Source: Nocardiopsis suaedae (GTDB lineage Bacteria > Actinomycetota > Actinomycetes > Streptosporangiales > Streptosporangiaceae). From it: a stretch of DNA of 64,000 nt. Below the pieces are notes generated by a model. That model was not told where the DNA came from. It saw only the letters and a program-made list of their open reading frames with translations, and did not search any database. Positions 1-6,973 of the stretch are shown in pieces; the stretch's first letter is position 1; every line of letters begins with the position of its first letter. A program made the position numbers and the translations under genes. The stretch is from contig NZ_JAQFWP010000009.1 in NCBI RefSeq assembly GCF_027706745.1, positions 1 through 64,000 on the forward strand, read 5' to 3'.

Positions 1-9
1 ACCACCCGC

Positions 10-126
10 CGCCCGGCCGGGGTTCGTCAGCGGGGCACCGGCCGAGCCGCCCGCCCACCCGCACCGCGAGGAACCCGCCGCTCGGCAAGCAGGGCCGGGG
101 AACCGCCCCGCTCATGCCGTCGCCGC
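10..126 (+). repeat. Dispersed intergenic repeat, full copy
   Basis: This stretch upstream of the first gene has two parts, P (10-51) and Q (63-126), which recur elsewhere in the window. By eye, Q matches 23298-23361 at about 55 of 64 positions and the reverse complement of 49023-49066 at about 41 of 44. P matches 49080-49121 at about 38 of 42. All copies are intergenic. I see no gene here. The pattern suggests a genome-wide repeat family, which is an inference from three or four copies. Confidence 0.55.
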
Positions 127-153
127 CCATTCCGCCCCCTTCCGCCGCTCCTA

Positions 154-180
154 TTGCGTCAAATGGGTTTGATGTATTCT
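154..180 (+). promoter_or_regulatory. Promoter with ArsR-type operator
   Basis: A TTGCGT (-35-like) at 154-159 and TATTCT (-10-like) at 175-180 flank the inverted repeat TCAAA-TGGG-TTTGA at 159-172. The ATG of the ArsR/ArsC fusion lies 8 bases after the -10, so the transcript is probably leaderless. An inverted repeat inside the promoter spacer is typical of ArsR autorepression. That the encoded ArsR domain binds it is an inference. Confidence 0.55.
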
Positions 181-187
181 GGCTCAC

Positions 188-1006
188 ATGGATCCCACGG
201 TCCCGGAGCCGCCGGTGTTCGTCGAGCTCGCCGCCCATCCGCTGCGGTGGCGGCTGCTCGCCGTGCTGGCCGGGGGTGACCGACGGGTGCGCGAGCTGGC
301 GGAGGGCGTCGGCGAGCCGCAGAACCTGGTCTCCTACCACCTGCGCCGCCTGCGCGCCGGGGGCCTGGTGGCCGCGCGGCGCAGCGGCCACGACGGCCGC
401 GACACCTACTACCGGCTCGACCTGGAGCGCTGTGCCGGGGAGCTGGCCGCCGCCGGCGGCGCCCTGCACCCGGCCCTGCGCATGGTGCCGCCGGTGCCGC
501 CGGTGCCGCCGGACCCGTCGGCGGTCCCGGAGCTCCCCGACCCGCCGCGGGTGCTGTTCGCCTGTACCGGCAACAGCGCCCGCTCGCCCATCGCGGCGGC
601 GCTGATGCGCCGCAGCACCGGCGGACGCGTCGCGACGGCCGACGCCGGGTCGGCCCCGAAGGAGCGCGTCCACCCGGCCGCCGTTCGTGTGCTGCGCGAG
701 CGGTACGGCATCGACATCGCCGAACGGCGGCCCCGGCACCTGGACACCCTGGCCGGCCGCCGGTTCGACTACGTCGTGACCCTGTGCGACCGCGTGCGCG
801 AGGTCTGCCCGGAGTTCCCGGGGCGGCCGCGGAGGATCCACTGGAGCGTGCCCGACCCCGCCCCGGCCGCCGGCCGGGGCGCGGACGGGGGCGCGGACAG
901 GAGCGCGGACGGGGGGTTCGCGCGGACGGCGGCCGAGATCGAGGCCCGCGTCCGGCACCTGCTGCCCGTGCTCATCGACCAGCCCCACCCGGAGGTGCGG
1001 TCATGA
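188..1006 (+). CDS. ArsR-type HTH regulator fused to arsenate reductase (LMW-PTP fold)
   Basis: A 272-residue fusion. Residues 8-90 form a winged-helix ArsR domain (recognition region near QNLVSYHLRRL). A Pro-rich linker at 100-120 leads to a low-molecular-weight phosphatase/arsenate reductase domain. The P-loop is CTGNSAR with nucleophile Cys126 and Arg132. Two further cysteines occur as C-x6-C in LCDRVREVC. This three-cysteine layout matches thioredoxin-coupled ArsC, so the domain probably reduces arsenate to arsenite. No CxC arsenite-binding motif is obvious in the HTH part. The gene overlaps the VOC gene by four bases (ATGA), and an ArsR-like operator lies in its promoter. No arsenite efflux gene is visible, although one could lie left of the window. 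Confidence 0.85.
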   Translation: MDPTVPEPPVFVELAAHPLRWRLLAVLAGGDRRVRELAEGVGEPQNLVSYHLRRLRAGGLVAARRSGHDGRDTYYRLDLERCAGELAAAGGALHPALRMVPPVPPVPPDPSAVPELPDPPRVLFACTGNSARSPIAAALMRRSTGGRVATADAGSAPKERVHPAAVRVLRERYGIDIAERRPRHLDTLAGRRFDYVVTLCDRVREVCPEFPGRPRRIHWSVPDPAPAAGRGADGGADRSADGGFARTAAEIEARVRHLLPVLIDQPHPEVRS

Positions 1007-1407
1007 CCGCAGAGACCGACCACGCCAGCGTCCGCTACATCGTCGACGACGTCCAGGCGGCCGTCACCTTCTACACCGCCCACCTCGGCTTCGAGGCGGG
1101 CATGAGCGCGGCGCCCGCCTTCGCCGAGGTCACCCGGGGGCGGCTGCGGCTGCTGCTGTCCGGCCCGGCCAGCTCCGGCGCCCGAGCGACGCCGGAGGAC
1201 GCCGCCGCCACCGGCGGGCGCAACCGTATCCACCTCATCGTCGACGACCTGTCCGCCGAGATCGACCGCCTTGCGGCCGAGGGCCTGTCCTTCCGCAGCG
1301 AGGAGGTGTCGGGGCCGGGCGGGCGCCAGATCCTGCTGGCGGACCCGGCGGGCAACCTCGTCGAGCTGTTCGAGCCCGCCAGGCGGCCCGCGTCGGCCAC
1401 CGCCTGA
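1003..1407 (+). CDS. VOC/glyoxalase-fold protein
   Basis: A 134-residue single VOC module: the first beta-alpha-beta-beta-beta unit begins VRYIVDDVQAAVTFYTAHLGF and the second runs from IHLIVDD to GNLVELFEP. The ATG overlaps the stop of the arsenate reductase fusion, so the two are translationally coupled. ArsI-type C-As lyases also belong to this superfamily and sit in ars operons, but this protein has no cysteine at all, so it cannot be a canonical ArsI. The enzymatic role is unknown. Small VOC proteins of this type may act as dioxygenase-like, isomerase or ligand-binding proteins. The start is fixed by the overlap and by the domain beginning immediately after it. Confidence 0.75.
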   Translation: MTAETDHASVRYIVDDVQAAVTFYTAHLGFEAGMSAAPAFAEVTRGRLRLLLSGPASSGARATPEDAAATGGRNRIHLIVDDLSAEIDRLAAEGLSFRSEEVSGPGGRQILLADPAGNLVELFEPARRPASATA

Positions 1408-1430
1408 CCGTCTGGGCCCCGGGGTACGCC

Positions 1431-1461
1431 GTCGGACGGGAGCCGCTGGACCCCGTCCGAC
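1431..1461. terminator. Hairpin between convergent genes
   Basis: A perfect 10-bp inverted repeat (GTCGGACGGG at 1431-1440 and its complement at 1452-1461) with an 11-base loop lies between the VOC gene stop and the convergent secreted-protein gene. It could serve both strands. There is no U-tract, as is usual in high-GC actinomycetes. Confidence 0.55.
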
Positions 1462-1480
1462 GCGTCGGCGCCCCCGCGGA

Positions 1481-1876
1481 TCAGCGGGAGCGGCCGTAGT
1501 CGCGCACGACGAACGAGCCGTCCCCACCGAGGTCCACGGAGGCCACGTGCCCGTACGGGCGCTCATCTCCGTAGCCGACGTACCCGGACCAGTACTCGGT
1601 GGCCGCCTCGTCCTCCCCGTCGGGGACGACCGCCTCGGCGAGGAGCATCCCCTTGCCCGCCTCCCGGAGCTCGACCGTGTCGCCGGGGGAGAGGCCCTCG
1701 CCTCCGGCCCGGACGCGGTACGGGTCGCAGACCTCGATCCACAGTCCCGCGCCGGTCGAGTCCAGGGCCGAGGCGACCGTCTCGCATTCGGTCCCGGCCG
1801 CCTGGGCCGCCGAAACCGGCGCCATCGCCAGCACGGCGGCACCGGCCGCCGTGCCCGCCCGCAGGAGCATCCGCAT
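1481..1876 (-). CDS. Small secreted protein of unknown function
   Basis: 131 residues. A clear Sec signal peptide covers about residues 1-27: a short positive start, a hydrophobic alanine-rich core and a predicted AQA cleavage site. The mature part is acidic, with two cysteines (in GTECET and WIEVCDPY) that could form a disulfide. It ends in VVRDYGRSR. No enzyme motif is recognisable, and the family is not known to me. It lies alone, convergent with the VOC gene. The reading frame has typical GC-rich third positions, which supports a real gene. Confidence 0.65.
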   Translation of the reverse strand: MRMLLRAGTAAGAAVLAMAPVSAAQAAGTECETVASALDSTGAGLWIEVCDPYRVRAGGEGLSPGDTVELREAGKGMLLAEAVVPDGEDEAATEYWSGYVGYGDERPYGHVASVDLGGDGSFVVRDYGRSR

Positions 1877-1978
1877 GTCGACTACCCTCCGAATTCATGT
1901 GCGCACTGAACGCATTCAAAGGTGCCCCTGCTGTGGCCTGCGAAAACCCGCGGGCGGAGGAGTGGGAGGGCCGTCGCC

Positions 1979-2809
1979 TCAGCCGCCCGTGCCCTGGCGG
2001 GCCTCCAGCGCGGCCACGCCCGCCTTGCACGCCTTCACCAGTTCGCGGTGGTTGCGCAGGCGCTCCAAGACCCCGAACGGCGCCACCTCGCCCATCGGTT
2101 CCCCCTCCGCCTCCTCCACGGACAGCCGGCCGCCCGTCAGCGTCCCGGCCCGGTGCCACCGCTCCCACCGCTCGAAGTCGGGGCTGTGCCGGTGCCCGAA
2201 CACCAGCGCCCGCTCCCCGCGCCCGTCCGGCGGGGAGCCGTCCAGGAGGCGGACCGGCGCCGGGTCCGCGCCGCCCCGGGGCCAGGCGTCCGCGGTCACC
2301 ACGTCCACGCGGGGGTCCTCAGCGGAGCCCCGCGCGGGGCGGACCAGTACCGCGTCCCCGGGGGCCGACCGCACCGGCAGCTCCCGCTCGGACTCCACGC
2401 GGGACAGCACGACCACCACGCGCGGCAGCCACCACCAGTTCTCCCGCTGGGCCATCAGGCTGTCGGCGCGCAGCCGCGTCGGCGGGTGCTTCACGAGCTC
2501 CTGGGGGAGCAGGTGCTCGGTGAACAGGCTCCCGTCGGCGTCGGCCACCACCTCGACGGGGCCAGCGGCCGCCATCCCCGGCGCGCCGCCGTGCCGCTCG
2601 GAGGTCAGCGCGAACGCCGCCCTGCCCGAGGTCAGGGTGTCGGCCGTGGCCAGGTGGGCCGCGGGCAGCGCGGCGCACGGGCGCCCGTCCAGGACCAGCG
2701 GCACCACGGGGATCCCGACCGGGCCCGTGGGCCCGGTCCAGCACAGCTCCCCGGTGACCGCCCGCCGCCAGGCGCCGGAGATGTCATCTGGAGCCGTCAT
2801 GCAGGTCAC
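1979..2809 (-). CDS. Probable FMN-binding split-barrel (PNPOx-like) protein
   Basis: 276 residues from a GTG start, or 273 from the ATG at 2800. The N-terminal third (TGPTGPVGIPVVPLVLDGRP followed by LATADTLTSGRAAFAL) looks like the split-barrel fold of pyridoxamine-phosphate-oxidase-like proteins. A conserved-looking block, LFTEHLLPQELVKHPPTRLRADSL followed by WWLPRVVVVL, and a C-terminal helical part rich in Arg and Glu recall an uncharacterised actinomycete family. The function is unknown, with binding of a flavin or similar cofactor a guess. It is divergent from cstA, sharing a short upstream region. I am confident it is a gene and less sure of the fold. Confidence 0.6.
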   Translation of the reverse strand: MTCMTAPDDISGAWRRAVTGELCWTGPTGPVGIPVVPLVLDGRPCAALPAAHLATADTLTSGRAAFALTSERHGGAPGMAAAGPVEVVADADGSLFTEHLLPQELVKHPPTRLRADSLMAQRENWWWLPRVVVVLSRVESERELPVRSAPGDAVLVRPARGSAEDPRVDVVTADAWPRGGADPAPVRLLDGSPPDGRGERALVFGHRHSPDFERWERWHRAGTLTGGRLSVEEAEGEPMGEVAPFGVLERLRNHRELVKACKAGVAALEARQGTGG

Positions 2810-2973
2810 GCCTTTGTAGTGATCGGGATCTCATGCTAACTTCTGGTGACTTTAGTCGATCTTGACACGTTTCGTGACAAATCGACGCCTCCGCTCCCAG
2901 CCACCCCCTTGCGGCGCACCCCGAAGGACCGTCGAATCAAGGGGAACGAACCGCGGACAGTAAGGATCCCTAC

Positions 2974-4726
2974 AATGCCGGCAGTCGTCGTGCTGGTCGC
3001 CGCCCTGGCGATCTTCGCGCTGGGCTACAGGTACTACTCGGCCTACCTCTCCAAGCGCGTCTTCGCGCTGGACCCGGCGTTCACCACCCCCGCCCACGCC
3101 TACAAGGACGGCGTGGACTTCGTCCCCACCAACAAGCACATCGTCTTCAGCCACCACTTCATCTCCGTCGCCGGCGCCGCCCCCATCGTCGGCCCGGCCG
3201 TCGCGGTGTTCTGGGGGTGGGGCCCGGCCCTGGTCTGGGTGGTCCTGGGCACCGTCTTCGCCGCCGGCGTGCACGACTTCGGCGCCCTCGCGATCTCCGT
3301 GCGCCACAAGGCCAAGAGCATCGGCACCCTGGCCAGCGAGGTCATCGGCCCCCGCTCGCGCTCGCTCTTCCTGGTCATCATCTTCTTCCTGCTGACCCTG
3401 GTGAACGCGGTCTTCTCGGTGGTCATCACCAACCTGTTCATCGGCACCCCCGAGGCGGTGCTGCCGGTGCTGGTGACCATCCCGCTGGCGATCGCCGTCG
3501 GCCAGTGGGTCTACCGCCGCCGCACCGCCGCGCTGCTGCCCTCGATCGTGGCCCTGGTGATCATCTACGCCTGCATCCCGCTGGGCCAGACGTTCCCGAT
3601 CACCGCCGACCCGCTGGCCGGGCTGCTCGGCGTCGAGCCGCGCATGGTCTGGATCGTGCTGATCTTCGCCTACGCCTTCCTCGCCTCGCGCCTGCCGGTC
3701 TGGCTGCTGCTCCAGCCGCGCGACTACGTCAACCAGCAGCAGATGCTGGTCGCCCTGCTGCTGATCCTGCTCGGCGTCGTGGTCGGCATGGACACCATCG
3801 CCGCCCCGGTCGTCAACGACGTGCCCGAGGGATCGCCCAACTGGTTCCCGCTGCTGTTCATCACCGTGGCCTGCGGCGCCATCTCCGGCTTCCACAGCCT
3901 GGTCTCCTCGGGCACCACCTCCAAGCAGCTCGACAAGGAGACCGACGCCCGCTACGTCGGCTACATGGGCGCCATCGGCGAGGGCAGCCTGGCCCTGTGC
4001 TCGATCCTGGCCTGCACGGCCGGCGTGGTCATCGTCGGCGACCAGGACTGGTCGGCGCTCTACGCCGACTGGGAGACCGCCTCGGCCGGGGCCACCGGCA
4101 ACTTCGTCAACGGCGTCGCCGGGTTCGCCTCCAACCTGGGCATCCCCGCGGCCACCGCCACCGTGTTCGCCGCCGTGGTCGTGATCAGCTTCGCCGCCAC
4201 CACCATGGACACCGGCGTGCGCCTGCAGCGCTACATCGTGCAGGAGATCGGCGAGATCGCGAAGATCCGCCCGCTGGCGCGCAACCTCACCCTGGCCACC
4301 GTGGTCGCCACCCTGGTGCCGCTGGCGCTGGCGATGATCCCCGGCGACTTCGCCTTCGGCACCCTGTGGCAGCTCTTCGGCACCACCAACCAGCTCACCG
4401 CCGGGCTGGCGCTGGCCGTCGTGGCCGTGTGGGTCACCAAGAAGTCCCGCAACCCGGTCGCCGTGCTCGTCCCGCTGGTCTTCCTGATGGTGATGACCTC
4501 CTGGGCGCTGATCACCAACCTCCTGAAGTTCGCCACCTCCGAGCAGCTCATCGACCGGGTGCTGCTGGCGCCGCTGGACGCGGTGATCTTCGTCGTCGCG
4601 CTCTGGCTGATCGTCGAGGCCGGCATCGCCTTGTGGAAGGCGTGGTCCGCGCGCCGCGAGGCCGGCGGCGGCGCACCCGCGCCCCGGCCCGCCGGCGAGG
4701 ACGAATCCGCCGGTACCGAGGCCTGA
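2974..4726 (+). CDS. cstA: Carbon starvation protein CstA family (peptide/pyruvate transporter)
   Basis: A polytopic inner-membrane transporter of the CstA family, whose members import peptides or pyruvate under carbon limitation. Diagnostic family segments are present: LGYRYYSAYLSKRVFALDP, FSHHFISVAGAAPIVGP, VHDFGALAISVRHKAKSIG, WLLLQPRDYVN and SGFHSLVSSGTTSKQL, with many hydrophobic helices through to residue 560. I chose the ATG at 2974 because AAGGA lies 8 bases upstream. An in-frame GTG at 2846 would add 42 residues, but it lacks a ribosome site, brings in a rare TTA codon and has weaker third-position bias. The gene is followed after 19 bases by a cory-CC-star gene and then an ArsA-like ATPase, probably one operon. 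Confidence 0.9.
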
Positions 4727-4745
4727 GGCAGACGGGAGGCCCAAG

Positions 4746-5024
4746 GTGACGGGTGCGCGCTTCGAACGGCTGCGTGCGGCCTGGCGCAAGGTGGAGGAGT
4801 TCCACACCGCCTGGTTCGACACGCGCTGGCGCCACGTCATGCGCCGCGAGGCGCGCACCCAGCAGGACACGCTGCGGGCCCTGATGCTCCTGGAGACCCT
4901 GGGGGTGGAGGGGCCGGTGGCCTATGAGACGCTCGACCTCGTCCCCTACATGGTCGCCGACCTCCACGAATGGCACCAGCGGATGGGGCGTGAGGAGTTC
5001 GGCGACCCAGGGGTGTGCTGTTGA
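4746..5024 (+). CDS. Cory-CC-star protein
   Basis: A 92-residue cytosolic protein ending in a Cys-Cys dipeptide directly before the stop codon, the hallmark that names the actinobacterial cory-CC-star family. It is helical and rich in Arg, Glu and Trp (EFHTAWFDTRWRHVMRRE, DLHEWHQRMG). It starts with GTG 19 bases after cstA, and its last codons overlap the start of the ArsA-like ATPase, so the three are tightly coupled. In other bacteria a small YbdD/YjiX protein follows cstA. This protein occupies that slot, and its C-terminal cysteines suggest a metal or thiol role, but no function is established. Confidence 0.8.
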   Translation: MTGARFERLRAAWRKVEEFHTAWFDTRWRHVMRREARTQQDTLRALMLLETLGVEGPVAYETLDLVPYMVADLHEWHQRMGREEFGDPGVCC

Positions 5025-5941
5025 ACAGGGGCGAGGGCCCAGACGGTGGCGGGACGCACGAGCCGCCCATCGTCTTCTTCGGCGGCAAGGGCGGCGTCGG
5101 CAAGACCACCATGGCCGCCGCGTACGCCCTCAAGTGCGCCGACGCCGGACTGCGCACGCTCGTCGTCTCCACGGACCCCGCCCACTCCCTGGGCGACGCC
5201 CTGGAGGCCCGCCTGGGCGACAAGCCCGTGAAGGTCACCGACACCCTCTGGGCGCGCGAGCCCGACGCCGACGCCGCCGTCAAGCGCCGGATCGGAGAGG
5301 TCACCGACGACGCCTACCGCGCGCTGCCCCGCGACATCATGCCCGCGGTCTCCCGCCACCTGGAGCACGCCGCCTCCAGCCCGGGCATGGCCGAGTCGGC
5401 CCTGGCCGACCTCCTCATGGACACGATGGCGGAGGTCCCCGGCTCCTGGGACCGGCTCGTCGTCGACAGCGCCCCCACCGGGCACCTCCTGCGGCTGCTC
5501 GCCCTCCCCGAGCTCCTGACCCCCTGGGTGCGCGGCCTCGCCCGCCAGCGCGAACGCGTCCTGGACGCCGACCGCCTCGCCGCCGGGATCGTCGGCGGCC
5601 CCAGCGAGGCACCCGACGACCCCCTGCTGGAGAAGCTGCACGCGCGCCGCCGCAAGCTGGAGCGGGCCGCCGAGCGCCTCCGGGAGGACGCGTGGGTGCG
5701 CCTCGTCCTGATCCCCCGGCGCATGGTCCTGGCCGAGACCGAGCGCGCCGCCGACCAGCTCGCCGAAGCCGGGTTCCGCCTGGGGCCCACCGTCATCAAC
5801 CAGGTCCCCGACGCCCCCGCCCCCGGGCCGCTCGAGGCGGCCCGCCGACGCTTCGCCGGGATCGGGGCCGTCGAACTGGCCCTCGCCCCCGGCGAGCCGA
5901 CCGGCCTGCCCGCGCTGCGCGCGCTGGCCGCGCACGTGTGA
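5015..5941 (+). CDS. ArsA/Get3-family ATPase
   Basis: A 308-residue single-domain P-loop ATPase of the ArsA/Get3/MinD class. The deviant Walker A is FFGGKGGVGKTT (about residues 21-32), followed by the switch-I-like STDPAHSLGDAL and by DRLVVDSAPTGHLLRLL, which contains the A-loop/switch II DSAPTGH typical of ArsA relatives. The C-terminal part (RMVLAETERAADQLAEAG, VINQVP) fits the same family. The GTG at 5015 overlaps the last three codons of the cory-CC-star gene; a TTG at 5021 is an alternative. The partnership is probably with CstA or the CC-star protein rather than arsenite efflux, since no ArsB is encoded here. That is inferred from gene order. Confidence 0.8.
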   Translation: MLLNRGEGPDGGGTHEPPIVFFGGKGGVGKTTMAAAYALKCADAGLRTLVVSTDPAHSLGDALEARLGDKPVKVTDTLWAREPDADAAVKRRIGEVTDDAYRALPRDIMPAVSRHLEHAASSPGMAESALADLLMDTMAEVPGSWDRLVVDSAPTGHLLRLLALPELLTPWVRGLARQRERVLDADRLAAGIVGGPSEAPDDPLLEKLHARRRKLERAAERLREDAWVRLVLIPRRMVLAETERAADQLAEAGFRLGPTVINQVPDAPAPGPLEAARRRFAGIGAVELALAPGEPTGLPALRALAAHV

Positions 5942-6108
5942 GCGGGGCCCCTCCCGCCCGTGCCTGAAGGCACCCCTCCCGCACCCGCCTGAAATGGGCC
6001 GGTCGGCCCCGCCCCACGCGGGGAAAGACCCCAGTAAAGGGTTTCGGACGCTGAGAATCCGCCAGAGGTGGGACCGGTAGGCTCGGAACGGGGAACTCTG
6101 GAGGTGGG

Positions 6109-6864
6109 GTGGCGAACCGTACGAACGCGCCGGGCGACCGCGTGTGGACGATTCCGAACATGCTCAGCATGCTCAGGCTGCTCGGCGTGCCGCTGTTCCT
6201 GTGGCTCGTCCTGGTCCCCGAGGCCGACTGGTGGGCCCTGGGCGTCCTGGCGTTCGCCGGACTGTCGGACTGGCTCGACGGCAAGATCGCGCGCGCGTGG
6301 AACCAGACCAGCAGGCTCGGTACCGTGCTCGACCCGATGGCGGACCGGCTCTACATCTTCGCCGCGGTCCTCGGCCTGGTCGTCCGCGGCGTCGTGCCCT
6401 GGTGGCTGATGGCCGTGCTGGTGCTGCGCGACGTGCTGATGATCGGGTCGCTGCCGGTGCTGCGGCATTTCGGGTACGGGCCGCTGCCGGTCAACTTCGC
6501 GGGCAAGGCGGCGACGCTGTGCCTGCTCTACTCCTTCCCGCTGCTGTTCGTCGCCGGATACGGCGGAATCGTCGGCGATGTCGCCCGCGTCACGGGTTGG
6601 GCGTTCGCACTGTGGGGAACTGCTATCTACTGGTGGGCCGGACTGCTGTACGCGGTCCAGGGCCAGAGCCTCATCAGGCGGGCCCGGCGGGCCGACCGCG
6701 CGCTCGCGCAGGGGAACGGCCCCGGTGGCGGCGCGGCGGCCACGCGCGGCGCATCCGGGGCCCGCGAGGGCGAGGAGCCGACGGCCGCGGGGCCGGACTC
6801 CCCGTCCTCGGGTGACCCGGGGCCACCCCGCAGTGACAGGAAGGGAGCGACTTCCTCGCCATGA
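6109..6864 (+). CDS. CDP-alcohol phosphatidyltransferase
   Basis: A 251-residue membrane enzyme transferring a phosphatidyl group from CDP-diacylglycerol to an alcohol. The complete CDP-OH-P signature is visible: Asp54, Asp57-Gly58, Ala61-Arg62, Gly71, Asp75 and Asp79 (LSDWLDGKIARAW...RLGTVLDPMADRL). About five or six membrane helices follow. The last ~55 residues are a Gly/Ala/Pro/Arg-rich cytosolic tail that is probably disordered. The start is GTG at 6109, with GGAGG a few bases upstream. The acceptor alcohol (glycerol-3-phosphate or inositol-phosphate) cannot be told from the motif alone. The next gene is a sugar-nucleotide enzyme, so a link to phosphatidylinositol or polar-lipid synthesis is possible but unproven. 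Confidence 0.85.
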   Translation: MANRTNAPGDRVWTIPNMLSMLRLLGVPLFLWLVLVPEADWWALGVLAFAGLSDWLDGKIARAWNQTSRLGTVLDPMADRLYIFAAVLGLVVRGVVPWWLMAVLVLRDVLMIGSLPVLRHFGYGPLPVNFAGKAATLCLLYSFPLLFVAGYGGIVGDVARVTGWAFALWGTAIYWWAGLLYAVQGQSLIRRARRADRALAQGNGPGGGAAATRGASGAREGEEPTAAGPDSPSSGDPGPPRSDRKGATSSP

Positions 6865-6973
6865 GAGCACGCCCGAGGGCGTACCAGCGACCGACCGGGG
6901 GCAGGACCAGCGACGAGCGACACAGACCGGGCGCGGACAGGCGCACCGCCCCGGCGGACCGGAGGTGCCCCAG

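Noticed and set aside
1003-1407. ArsI-type C-As lyase
   Set aside because: It has the right fold and neighbourhood, but the protein contains no cysteine, so the As-binding pair is missing.
2852-4870. A 672-codon minus-strand frame opposite cstA
   Set aside because: Its translation is repetitive Gly/Asp/Gln/His-rich text from the antisense of membrane-protein codons, with no recognisable domain.
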